From assembly GCA_949987565.1 (NCBI GenBank), contig OX465104.1, forward strand, positions 968,185 through 1,032,184: a stretch of 64,000 bases of DNA, written 5' to 3'. The stretch comes from Luidia sarsii. Taxonomy: Eukaryota; Echinodermata; Asteroidea; Paxillosida; Luidiidae. The notes beneath the pieces are model-generated. The model ran no database searches and had not been told where the DNA came from. It was given only the letters and a program-made list of their open reading frames with translations. Of the stretch, positions 1 through 12,000 are shown piece after piece. Made by a program: the position numbers and the translations under genes. Position 1 is the first letter of the stretch, and each line of letters begins with the position of its first letter.

Positions 1-79
1 GCATGTTGTCAGTTTTCTTCCCCCTCACTGGGCACCGATCAATTTACGAAGGTTCCCTCAGGGATAGGGGCCTGTATAG

Positions 80-582
80 ACACATATAGAGACATATAAG
101 AGAAGGATATACAGAGAGATACAGACAGAGGTGGAAACACAGAGGGAGAGAGACGGAAAGAGAAACACAGACAGGCAGAGAAATGCATATACAAAGACGA
201 AAGAAAGGGAGCGACTGACAGATAGGGACAGAGAGAGACAAAGAGAATCAGAAAGAGAGACAGAGAGAGACAGAGAGAGGCAGAGAGAGATAGAGAGAGA
301 CAGAGAGAGACAGAGAGAGACAGAGAGAGACAGAGAGAGACAGAGAGAGAGAGACAGAGAGGGACAGAGAGAGACAGAGAGAGAGAGACAGAGAGAGACA
401 GAGAGAGAGAGACAGAGAGAGAGAGACAGAGAGAGACAGAGAGAGACAGAGATAAACAGAGACAGATAGATAGAGACAGAGATAGACAGAGGGAGAGAGA
501 CAGAGAGACACAGAGAGAGACAGAGAGAGACAGAGATAGACAGAGCGAGACAGAGAGAGACAGATCGAGACAGAGAGAGAGA
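80..582. repeat. CAGAGA-type microsatellite
   Basis: Imperfect tandem array of GACAGAGA/GAGACAGA units. The strand is almost purely purine plus C. The frames that stay open through it on both strands are repeat artefacts. It abuts the 3' end of the LINE fragment that follows. Confidence 0.95.
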
Positions 583-1767
583 ATTTGAATTTTGCAACAA
601 ACCTTTATTTACAACAAAAGGGGCAATGAGGTTAGTGCACAAAAAATCGACAACTATCTTAAGTTAAATTGAGTCTAAATTAAATTACGTATAAATTAAG
701 TGCAAAAACATTTACATATAAGATAACGTTAAGCAAGTCAAAAAATAAAAAAGAAGGAGAATAGTTATCGGTAGATATCAAAGGGCGAAAAAAGGGGGGA
801 ATGATTCACTGGACTGTGTGGAAATAGAGGTTACACCTTGTCTCGCGCAAGCGAGCAACTATTTCACACAACCAGGTTTATCTCTACATCTTATTAAATC
901 AATACAAAGAAAGGACACAAGGTAAACAATCCAAAAAAATGTGCAGTTCACAAGCAAAACAAGCAGAGGACAAAGGTAAAAAGGGTGTTATTGTGGTCCC
1001 ATTTTTTCAAAAACAAGGAGGTCGTATGCTTAGCCTGATGGTAATAATACTCGATCATGACAGTTACTTTTGATCCGCCGAGTCCAGACAAGAATCGGCT
1101 CTGAGGGGGATGAATTTGTATATAAAAAATAGATTGTCGCTTTCAGGCTGATCGACAAATAATTTGCGAGATTGACCATCTCCTTAGTCCGTCCTCCACC
1201 ATGATGCAGCAGTGCCCAGTAGAGGTCAAAGTCCAGGGTGAGAACTGGGAAGAGCCGTCTCAGTAGACATGCTAATAGGTTCAAAGCCGGTTGTATAGAT
1301 GTGCATAGAATGAACAGGTGGAGAGTGGTTCCTCGTTCACCGCACCAGAGACATGATGGGTTGATGCTCGGATTAATGTGGCGTAGACTTGTCAGATTTG
1401 GGAGAACGTTGTGCAGAAGTCGGAACTGCACGTCCCCCTCTTTCTTGGATGAAGGTTGGTGGTAAATTTCTTTCCATGGAATCTTCCTGTCCGGAGGGAT
1501 CACCCCTTCTTTGTGCCAGAAGGTTTGGATTGGTCCCTTGATCATATTCAATTCACGGTTGAGGATATTGTAGATAGTCCTTGAGGAGGCGCTGGAGACG
1601 TTATGGTTCGGAGAGATGGTAATGGTGACCGGAAGCTCGTTAAAATGCGGAGCAAGTATGAGATGATGTGGAGAATGACGGTCTCCAGAACGGTTGAAGA
1701 GCCTTGGACAAACTTCAATAAGGCGTTCTTTGACGTTGTTGAGGTCTGAGTAGAGCCGCCTTTCTGA
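583..1767 (-). mobile_element. Non-LTR retrotransposon 3' fragment (LINE), 5'-truncated
   Basis: The minus strand holds the C-terminal part of a LINE ORF2-like protein (1030-1767) followed by about 440 bases of 3' UTR. A polyadenylation hexamer AATAAA reads on the minus strand near 604-610, shortly before the element meets the flanking microsatellite at about 582. The 5' side is cut off at about 1767, directly at a second CAGAGA array (1768-2082). The fragment is therefore bordered on both sides by the same kind of TC/GA microsatellite. Known TC-repeat-targeting LINEs exist in the Tx1 clade; membership here is inference. Confidence 0.75.
1030..1767 (-). pseudogene. Partial LINE ORF2, C-terminal zinc-knuckle region
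   Basis: About 245 residues stay open to a stop at 1030. The key motif is CLWCGERGTTLHLFILC, which fits the C-x2-C...H-x4-C zinc-binding segment found after the reverse transcriptase in L1/Tx1-group LINE proteins. Upstream are the segments WKEIYHQPSSKK and FRLLHNVLPNL, typical of the region before the knuckle, and downstream is YLSISLKATIYFLY. No reverse transcriptase or endonuclease domain is present, because the copy is 5'-truncated where it joins a CT microsatellite. It is a dead remnant and not a functional gene. The frame continues open into the microsatellite only because that repeat lacks stops. Confidence 0.75.
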
Positions 1768-2082
1768 GAGAGAGAGACAGAGAGAAACAGAGATATAGGG
1801 AGAGACAGAGAGAGACAGAGAGAGACAGAGCGAGACAGAGAGAGAGACAGAGCGAGATAGAGAGAGAGACAGATCGAGAGAGACAGAGAGAAACAGAGAA
1901 AGAGAGACAGAGAGAGACAGAGATAGAGACAGAGATAGAGACAGAGAGAGAGACAGAGAGAGACAGAGATAGAGAGACAGAGAGAGACAGAGAGACACAG
2001 AGCGAGACAGAGAGAGAGACAGAGAGAGACAGAGAGAAATATAGATATAGGGAGACGCGGAGAAAGAGAGACATAGACAGAG
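1768..2082. repeat. CAGAGA-type microsatellite
   Basis: Same repeat family as 80-582, on the other side of the LINE fragment. The following 2083-2369 is ordinary single-copy-looking sequence with a short GC-rich part; I see no gene there. Confidence 0.93.
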
Positions 2083-2369
2083 ATGCACTCGGAGGTAGAG
2101 GGACAAGACGACAGACACCAAGGGACCGCCATCTTTATTTTTCTTGCCGAATAAAGAAACTCCTCCAATTTGCCGACACCGGCATGAAGCGACTCGAACC
2201 GTCTTTCGCCCGCTCCGCCTGCGCGCGAAGGGCGTCAAATGTAGCGCCAAATACGACCGCTCCGGGAATTGGTTTTCATTTCAAATCAATTGCTTTCCTT
2301 GGGGTTTCAGTCTGATTACTGTCTGTTCCCTATTTTTTATTTTTGCGACGTTGGGGTGGTGTGAGTTGT

Positions 2370-2957
<588 letters not shown>

Positions 2958-3778
2958 ATCCCCACTAACCCAACTTCTCTTGGCATATATTTGTCACAAA
3001 CATTTAAACTGTTAAAATAAAATCGTTTTGCACAATACTCGGTCCGGTTTTATTTGAAATGTTGGGCGTTCGTGATTGATTCTGGCCAATACTATCCTAT
3101 ACTTTGGCTATTATTGACCGATCTTGTTAATGGTTGACCAACTTTGGAACAACATTGGTCAGATTTTGTTTTTAGCAAACAGAAACACCAACAGCTTCTT
3201 CCTCTGAAAAAAGGTCCTGCTATTATCGAAACATCCGGCCCTTCCTTATTTTTGCAAAAAAATTAACACACGAGCTTCGAAAGTAATACATAACACATGT
3301 CGCGTACCGATTGCCGACTCTTACGACCAAAATGTAAATCGGAAACATTTGAGGCTTCGATCTTTCTCAAAGGCAGGATACTGCCTTTTAGAAAGGCAGT
3401 AAGGAAGCTTTCTCAAAGGCAGGAAATGTTAGAAATCTCAAACATAATATTGGCCTAAGGATCCGATATTTCAATACCATCTCAATATGATTCTCTCTCA
3501 AAGACGGAATGCCTTCGAGAATAGTCCTGAATGGATCGAAACGCCCAGTTCTATAATGTACGGGTTTGTTTTTACCCTCGAGAGTTTCTGATGTTCGATG
3601 AAATTGACCTTTGGTCTGGCAACATTTTGATAAAAAGGACGGGTTGCCGGGTAACCGTAGGGCATTTTGACACCCTGGTTTTTAATAACTGTTTTGCCTC
3701 CTTGTTCCCTTGATACTGTCAGCCGGCAGAAAGGTAGACAAGGCAGACAGACAGACAGACAGGCAACACAATTCAACC
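2958..3778. other. AT-rich sequence with a degraded dispersed repeat
   Basis: No gene is seen. At about 3205-3245 lies a diverged copy of the GGTCCTGCTA...GAAAC family, and at about 3365-3425 there are CTCAAAGGCAGGA fragments of the same family in both orientations. The small frames here show no recognisable domain. Confidence 0.6.
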
Positions 3779-4140
3779 CATGCCAACCCAAGCCATCCTA
3801 TTCCAACGCAACCCAACCCGACCCAACCCAAATCAACCCAACCCAACCCAACCCAACCCAACCCAACCTAACGCAATCCAACCCAACCCAACCCAACCCA
3901 ACCCAACCCAACCCAACCCAATCCAACCCAACCCAACCCAACCCAACCCAACCCAACAAAACCCAACCCAACCCAACAAACCCAGTCCAACCCAACCCAA
4001 TCCAATCCAACCCAACCCAACCCAGCCCAACCCAACCCAACCCAACCCAACCCAACCCAACCCAACCCAACCCAACAAAACCCAACCCAACCCAACAAAC
4101 CCAACAAAACCCAAACCTAACCCAAACCCAACCCAATCCA
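3779..4140. repeat. (CCCAA)n pentanucleotide satellite
   Basis: Tandem CCCAA with occasional CCCAAT, CCCAAC and ACAAAA variants. The complementary strand is (TTGGG)n, a regular run of G-triplets suited to G-quadruplex formation. It passes directly into the 15-bp repeat that follows. Confidence 0.95.
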
Positions 4141-6862
4141 GCCCATCCAAACCAACCCACCCAAACTCAGCCTATCCAAACACAGCCCATCCAAACCCAG
4201 CCCATCCAAACCCAGCCTATCCAAACCCAGCCCATCCAAACCAACCCATCCTAACCTAACCCATCCAAACCCAGCCCATCCAAACCCAGCCTATCCAAAC
4301 CCAGCCCATCCAAACCCAGCCCATCCAAACCCAGCCTATCCAAACCCAGCCCATCCAAACCAACCCATCCTAACCTAACCCATCCAAACCAGCCCATCCA
4401 AACCCAGCCTATCCAAATCCAGCCCATCCAAACCCAACCCATCCTAACCTAACCCATCCAAACCCAGCCCATCCAAACCCAGCCTATCCAAACCCAACCC
4501 ATCCAAACCCAACCCATCCAAACCTAATCCATCCAAACCCAACCCAACCAAATCCAACCCATCCAAACCCAGCCTGCCCAAATCCAACCCATCCAAACCC
4601 AACCCATCCAAACCCAGCCCATCCACACCCAGCCCATCCACACCCAGCCCATCCAAACCCAGCCCATCCAAACCCAGCCCATCCAAACCCAACCCATCCA
4701 AACCCAACCCATCCAAACCCAACCCATCCAATCCCAGCCTATCCAAACCCAGCCCATCCAAACCCAGCCCATCCAAACCCAGCCCATCCAAACCCAGCCT
4801 ATCCAAACCCAACCCATCCAAACCCAACCCATCCAATCCCAGCCTATCCAAACCCAGCCCATCCAAACCCAGCCCATCCAAACCCAACCCATCCAAACCC
4901 AGCCCATCCAAACCCAGCCCATCCAAACCCAACCCATCCAAACCCAGCCCATCCAAACCCAGCCCATCCAAACCCAGCCCATCCAAACCCAGCCCATCCA
5001 AACCCAGCCCATCCAAACCCAACCCATCCTAACCTAACCCATCCAAACCCAGCCCATCCAAACCCAGCATATCCAAACCCAACCCATCCAAACCCAACCC
5101 ATCCAAACCTAACCCATCCAAACCCAACCCAACCAAATCCAACCCATCCAAACCCAGCCTGCCCAAATCCAACCCATCCAAACCCAACCCAACCAAATCC
5201 AACCCATCCAAACCCAGCCTGCCCAAATCAAACCCATCCAAACCCAACCTATCCAAACCCAACCCATCCAAACCCAGCCCATCCACACTCAGCCCATCCA
5301 CACCCAGCCCATCCAAACCAACCCATCATAACCTAACCCATCCAAACCCAACCCATCCAAACCCAGCCCATCCAAACCCAGCCCATCCAAACCAACCCAT
5401 CATAACCTAACCCATCCAAACCCAACCCATCCAAACCCAGCCCATCCAAACCTAGCCCATCCAAACCCAACTAATCCTAACCTAACCCATCCAAACCCAG
5501 CCCATCCAAACCCAGCCTATCCAAACCCAGCCCATCCAAACCCAGCCCATCCAAACCCAACCCATCATAACCTAGCCCATCCAAACCCAACCCATCCAAA
5601 CCCAGCCCATCCAAACCCAACCCATCCAAACCCAGCCCATCCAAACCCAACCCATCCAAACCCAGCCCATCCAAACCTAGCCTATCCAAACCCAGCCCAT
5701 CCAAACCCAACCCATCCAAACACAGCCCATCCAAACCCAACCCATCCAAACCCAGCCCATCCAAACCCAACCCATCCAAACCCAGCCCATCCAAACCCAG
5801 CCCATCCAAACCCAGCCCATCCAAACCTAGCCTATCCAAACCCAACCCATCCAAACCCAGCCCATCCAAACCCAACCCATCCAAACCCAGCCCATCCAAA
5901 CCCACCCGTCCAAACCCAACCCATCCAAACCTAACCCATCCAAACCCAGCCTATCCAAACCCAACCCATCCAAACCAACCCATCCAAACCCAGCCCATCC
6001 AAACCCAACCCATCCAAACCCAGCCTATCCAAACCCAGCCCATCCAAACCCAACCCATCCAAACCCAGCCCATCCAAACCCACCCGTCTAAACCCAGCAC
6101 ATCCAAACCCAACCCATCCAAACCAGCCCATCCAAACCCAACCCATCCTAACCTAACCCATCCAAACCCAGCCCATCCAAACCCAGCCCATCCAAACCCA
6201 ACCCATCCAAACCCACCCGTCCAAACCCAGCACATCCACACCCACCCGTCCAAACCCAGCACATCCAAACCCAACCCATCCAAACCCAACCCATCCAAAC
6301 ACAGCCCATCCAAACCCACCCGTCCAAACCCACCCGTCCAAACCCAACCCATCCAAACCAGCCCATCCAAACCCAACCCATCCTAACCTAACCCATCCAA
6401 ACCCAGCCCATCCAAACCCAGCCCATCCAAACCCAACCCATCCAAACCCACCCGTCCAAACCCAGCACATCCACACCCACCCGTCCAAACCCAGCACATC
6501 CAAACCCAACCCATCCTAACCCAACCCATCCTAACCCAACCCATCCAAACCCAGCCCATCCAAACCCAGCCCATCCAAACCCAGCCCGTCCAAACCCAGC
6601 ACATCCAAACCCAACCCATCCAAACCCAACCCATCCAAACCCAGCCCATCCAAACCCAGCCCATCCAAACCCAGCCCATCCAAACCCAGCCCATCCAAAC
6701 CCACCCGTCCAAACCCAGCACATCCAAACCCAACCCATCCAAACCCAGCCCATCCAAACCCAACCCATCCTAACCCAACCCATCCTAACCCAACCCATCC
6801 AAACCCAGCCCATCCAAACCCAGCCTATCCAAACCCAGCCTTTCCCAACCCAATCCAACCCA
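4141..6862. repeat. 15-bp C-rich minisatellite (about 180 copies)
   Basis: Period 15, with consensus ATCCAAACCCAGCCC and an AACCC alternative in the last block. Variants such as CATCCTAACCTAAC recur at intervals, giving a loose higher-order pattern. Because 15 is a multiple of 3 and the unit has no stop on the minus strand, long frames of GLDGL or MGWVW repeats appear; these are artefacts. Confidence 0.96.
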
Positions 6863-7480
6863 ACCAAACGATCCAAGGCAAGAACCCCTACCTCTGAGTC
6901 GCCTCTACCTCCGGCCTCAATAAAAAAAACCCACTCGTGTCAAACCCTCCCCGTCTAACCTACGCGACAGAGATGTATTGCGCTCGGAATTAACGAGGGG
7001 AGAGAACGAGGTGGGAGTAAGGCAGAGAGAGCGAGAGAGAAAGAGAGAGAGGGAAGAAATATCGAATTCCATGGCGGCACAGCGGAGCGGTCCATCAACG
7101 CTGCCAACGACGAGCGGTCATTAATAACTAGCGGCGCATTAGGCCGCGGGGGCCCCCCTGCTCGGCGCGCTGATGACACGGGGTGAGTCGACCCGGAGAG
7201 ACGCGGTGAGAGCGCATGTCTCGTACACACCAACCCTCGGTGCTTGTGTTTGTGTGTGCGTGCAGGAGAGAGAGAGGGAGGGAGGCAACAGAATAGGGCA
7301 GCTCTGGTTGTTGTGCGGGTATGCGGAGAGCGTTGAGCCCGGTTATTTTTGGAGGAAGGCGGGCCGGCTCGTATTTTCATTTCGGCGGTGGTTTGTAAAG
7401 CTGTTTTTGCGCCGTCTTTCGTTCTCTCATTTCACCGCTGATTTCTGATATCGTCGCTGCTTTTAGTCATGAGTAGAGGG
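6863..7480. other. GC-rich single-copy stretch upstream of the CBX gene
   Basis: GC- and CpG-rich sequence between two minisatellites. A strong-looking 5' splice site (GGG then GTGAGT) is at about 7182, so a non-coding first exon or alternative promoter of the gene at 8959 is possible. No coding frame is convincing. Confidence 0.35.
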
Positions 7481-8013
7481 AGACGGGTAGGCTGACAGGG
7501 AGGCAGGGAGGCAGGCTGACAGGGAGGCAGAGAGGCAGAGAGGCAGGGAGGCAGAGAGGCAGAGAGACAAGCAGGCAGGCAGTGGGACAGGCGGGCAGGC
7601 AGGCGGGCAGCAAGACAGGGAGACAGGCAGGCAGGCAGAAAGACAGGGAAGATAGACGAGCAGGCTGGCAGTGGGACAGGGAGGCAGGCAGATAGACAAG
7701 CAGGCAGGCAGTGGGACAGGCGGGCAGGCAGGCGGGCAGCAAGACAGGGAGACAGGCAGGCAGGCAGAAAGACAGGGAAGATAGACGAGCAGGCTGGCAG
7801 TGGGACAGGGAGGGAGGCAGATAGACAAGCAGGCAGGCAGTCGGAGACTGGCTGGCCGGCGGCCAGACAGACAGAGAAGTAGGCAGGCAGATAGACAAGC
7901 AGGGAGGTAGTGAGATAGGCGGGCAGACAGGGCAGGGCAGGCAGGGCAGGCAGGGCAGGCAGGGCAGGCAGGGCAGGCAGGGCAGGCAGGGCAGGCAGGC
8001 AGACAGGGCAGGG

Positions 8014-8049
<36 letters not shown>

Positions 8050-8175
8050 GCAGGCAGGCAGGGCAGGCAGGCAGGCAGGGCAGACAGGGAGGTAGGCAGG
8101 CAGGCAGGGCAGGCAGGCAGGGCAGACAGGGAGGTAGGCAGGCAGGCAGAGAGACAGGGCATGCAGGCAGGCAGC
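7481..8175. repeat. AGGC-type minisatellite with about 128-bp higher-order repeat
   Basis: Built of GGCA/GGGA tetramers. A longer block (from about 7565 and again from about 7690) that includes GATAGACAAGC and GCAGCAAGACAGGG is duplicated, so there is a higher-order unit of roughly 125-130 bp. The later part (7928-8100) is (GGGCAGGCA)n. Cysteine/proline-rich minus frames here are artefacts. Confidence 0.93.
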
Positions 8176-8958
8176 CGGGGAGGCAAGCAGGATGACTAGA
8201 CCGAGTCCGTAACCCGCACCCCATCCATCCATCCATCTATCCAGCCAACCAGCCTCGTCCATCCGTGCCGTCACTCCATACATGTATAATAAAATAATGC
8301 CTCTCCACACGAGCGACGTACCAGTTAGGTCCACGCCCTTATCGCTAGTACATACCTACGACCTTGCCACAGCCAGCCAACAAACCTTAGCCCAGTGCTC
8401 CCAACGATCCAGCCAGCGCATGCCAGAGACCGTCAGTCCAACCCCCGACCTCCCCACCCCCCCCCCCCCTGCGCGCGGTATTAAAATACAGCCTCCTGAT
8501 TGGACAAGGAGACTGGAAGCGCGTATAGGATCGCACCCACCCACACACACGCTGACACAGTACGGTACGGCATAGCACACAGCCTGCCTCGCATGCACAT
8601 ACATGTACAGACCGTCGCTGCAGAGCGACTGATCTGTCCCCACCCTGCCGAGCGTCGTGTACAGTAGATCGCTGGGCGGCTAGCAGCGAACACAGCACCC
8701 ACACAGCGCCGTGGATACGCCGCACGTACACGCACCAGCACCGCCACCGCGTCTTGCTTCCCTCGCTCGACGGGAGGAGAGGAAGGGAGAGACAGTTTCG
8801 ATCCGTTCCTCTCTTCTCCTCCTCCTCCTCCTCCTCCTTCTCCTCCCTTCTACCGTCTGCCCTCTCACCATCCCTCCCCCTCTCTCTCTCCTCTCTTCGT
8901 TCGTGTATTCGTCTGTCTGTCTGTCGTTTGTCTCGATCGCCTAGCCGACAGTCCGGCC
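8176..8958 (+). promoter_or_regulatory. Probable promoter and 5' UTR of the CBX/Polycomb gene
   Basis: The sequence between the AGGC minisatellite and the CBX start codon is GC-rich, with many CpGs from about 8460 on. A TATTAAAATA stretch lies at about 8479. A (CTC)n tract at 8806-8850 and further pyrimidine-rich sequence precede the start codon, as in many long 5' UTRs. The transcription start cannot be fixed by eye. Confidence 0.5.
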
Positions 8959-9027
8959 ATGGAGTTGTCCGAAATCGGCGAGCGAGTCTACGCGGCCGAA
9001 ACTCTGCTGGATCGTCGCGTACGCAAG
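8959..9027 (+). CDS. CBX exon 1 (start codon, chromodomain first strand)
   Basis: Encodes 23 residues, MELSEIGERVYAAE to VRK, phase 0 at its end. The only donor that keeps the chromodomain frame is AAG followed by GCAAGT, a GC 5' splice site with otherwise perfect U1 match. The nearby GT (GCAA then GTATTT) would shift the frame. Confidence 0.9.
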
Positions 9028-12000
9028 GCAAGTATTTTAATTCATGTACATGGGTGTGTGTGTTTACGTGCAGGGCTCCTGCGCTGTGTAGTGTAATGTG
9101 AGTTCCTGCGTTAGGATCGCGTACAGCTCTATCTCTCTCCCCCTCTCTCTAAAGTCGCCCTGTACAGACTCTCCCCCTCTCCCTCTCATCGAAAAAGACC
9201 ATATTGTCGACGGTGGCGTATACGCGCTTGCATTCATTACTTGACAGCGGGCCCACTCCCTTACTGACGATATGCGTGCCGGGGCTATCTGGCTAGCGGG
9301 CAGGCTGGCTGGCTGGTTGATTGGTTACTTGGTTGCTTGGTAGGCTGGTAGGCTAGCTGGTTGGCTGGTTGCTTGGTTGGCTGACTGGTTACTTGGTTGC
9401 TTGGCTGGCTGGCTTTTTGGTTGGCAAGCTAGCTGGTTGGCTGGCCAGTATGTTGATTGGTTGCTTGGGTGGCTGGCAACTAAATCTACTGGGTGGTTGA
9501 TTGGGTACTTGGTTGGCTGGCTAGCTAGCTGCTTGGCTGGGTAGTTGGTTGATTGGTTGGGTGGCTGCATGGTTTCTAAATCTACTGGTTGGTTGATTGG
9601 TTGGATGGCTGGCTAGCTAGCTGGTTGGCTGGAGTGGATAGTTGGTTGATTGGTTGGGTGGTTGGGTGGCTGCATGGTTTCTAAATCTACTGGTTGGTTG
9701 ATTGGTTGGATGGCTGGCTAGCTTGCTGGTTGGCTGGCTAGTTGGTTGATTGGTTGGGTGGTTGGTTGTTGACTGGCTAGTTGGTTGGTCGGTTGGGTGG
9801 CTGACAAATCAATCTACTTGTTGGTTGGTTGGCTAAGTGGCTGGTTGGTTTGTCGGTTGGTTGGCTGGGTGACTCGCTAGCTGGCTGGATGGCTCGCTAG
9901 CTGGCTGGATGGTTCGCTAGTTGGTTGATTGGTTGGTGGGTTGGTTGGCTGGATGGCTCTACAGCCCCTACTGCCGTTGAGTGGTCCCCCAGACCCCGTG
10001 GCTGTATAACTCGACCGGCCTCAACCCAAGGGGCCTCCCGTACTCTGGCTCACTGCACCGTGTTCTCACCGCCACGCTGTGGGGGAGTTGACAGCGCGGC
10101 TCGTGTGAAGGATCAGGAGCGCGTCGTGGATGGAGGGTAGAGAGAGTGGGTTGGGGGTGGGGCGGCGGCGGCAGGGGGGGGGGGTGGTGGGGGGTTGTTA
10201 GGCCAGAGGGGGTGGGGGAATGAAAATCTATCCCTGGTTGGTCGGGCGCCCGCCGTACCGCTGCATAATGATCCGCGTCAAACGCATACTGACACCCATT
10301 CACCGCTTGCCATTATTGTGCCAGCTCGTCTTTCTTTGGCGGGTTTTGTGTCTTATCTGACCTCTCTCTCTTCCTGTCTCTCTCTCTTTCTCTTTTTTTT
10401 TTATCTGACAGGCCAAGCCGGAATATTTAGTCAAGTGGAAAGGATGGTCTGTGAAGTAAGTAGTAGGGCCGTCTCTCATAATCCTCCCCGTGAATATTCT
10501 CTGCGTACAAGGGGTGATATGTTGCACAGTGAATCACCCCCCTCAATTCCTCTCAAAATAAATGACATTTTTTGTTTGTTGCTGTTTTATTGGGTTTTGG
10601 GTTTTTGTATTTTGTTGCGTTTCTTTTTGAATGCTCACTTAATCTTGTTTACTTTTGATCGATTATCGATTTTTGTGTTGCTCTTTTTGTTTGTTTATTA
10701 TTTTGATTTGGCTTGAGTTTGTTTGATTTGGTTTGCTTTTGTTCGATTTTGATTGATTTTGTTTGATTTTGATTGATTTTGTTCAATTTTGTTTAATTTT
10801 GATTTATTTTTGTTTGATTACTGTTTTTGTTTGTGCTTGCTTCATTTCAATTTCAAATTCTCTGAATACTGATCCCCGATTGTTTATTTAATTTCTAATA
10901 ACGTTTTTGTTTGGAATTTAATTCGTCGTACAGGTACAGCACATGGGAGCCAGAGTCCAACATCCTAGCCAAACGTCTGGTGGAGATGTATGAGGACAGG
11001 TAAAAGAAAAATGGAAAAGAGGGGAAAAAACCACCAATAATTTATGCAGGCTCCGCCCATTACCATGGTGCCCCACAAACATCGGTGAGAGTGACGTGAC
11101 TGTGTGCAGTTCAGTAATGCACGCACTAGGACGGGGACTTTATAGTGCAGATCGTGTGCGGCGTTTGAGTGTGCGTGCTCGTGCATAATAAGGTCCCATC
11201 GTGGATGGGAGGCAGGGACGTGTCAATATTGAGTAGGGGGTAGTTTTTTGCGTGTACGTGCTTCCCATGGGAACCCCCTCTGCCTGCCTCCCCTCTAATG
11301 TCTGCCTCTGTGTCTCTTTCACTGCTTTTGTCTGTCTCTCCGTCAGTCTGTCACCTCTCTGTCTGTCCGTCTGACCCTTTGTGTGTCTGTCTTTCTTTCT
11401 CACTCTGTTCTTTCTCTTTCTCTCCTCTGCTGTCTCTCTGTCCATGTCGTTCTCAGTGTCCGTCTCTGTCTCTGTGTCTCTGTAACTCCCCCTGTCTGTC
11501 TTTCTGTAGGTCTCGTGACAAACAACACCCCATGCTGCTTCCCTGTACGGCTCTCTGTCTCCATGTCCGTCTTTTTTGTGTCTCTGTCTCTCGCTGTCTA
11601 TCCGTGTTTCTCACTGTTTATGTCTCTCTCTTCCCCTCTGTCTTTCTGCCTCCCCGACTTCTCCCTGTCCCTCTCTGTCCGTCTGTCTGTTTGTTTATAT
11701 CTGCCGCCCCATCTCTCTCTCCTCCCGTTCCTTCCCTTCCTGGGGTCGATGCAAATTCATTCATTCTCTGTTCGTCGTTAATATCGCTCGCTCGGCACTG
11801 ACATTCTCGCCCTCTCTCTCCTCTCCCTCTCTCTCCTCTCCCTCTCTCTCTCCTCTCTCCGTCTCTCTCTCTCCCCTTCTCCCCTCTCTCCCTCTCACCC
11901 CTCTCTTTCTCCTTCTCTCCCTCTCTCCCTCTCCCTCCCTCTCTCCCCCTCTCCCTTTCACTCACTCCCTCCCTATCTCTCTCTCCCTCTCCGGCTTCTG

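Noticed and set aside
3779..4140. Telomeric repeat
   Set aside because: The unit is CCCAA (TTGGG), not TTAGGG, and it lies internally between unique sequence and a minisatellite.
4141..6862. GLDGLGLDGLG and MGWVWMGW repeat proteins (minus strand)
   Set aside because: 15-bp minisatellite artefacts open in several frames.
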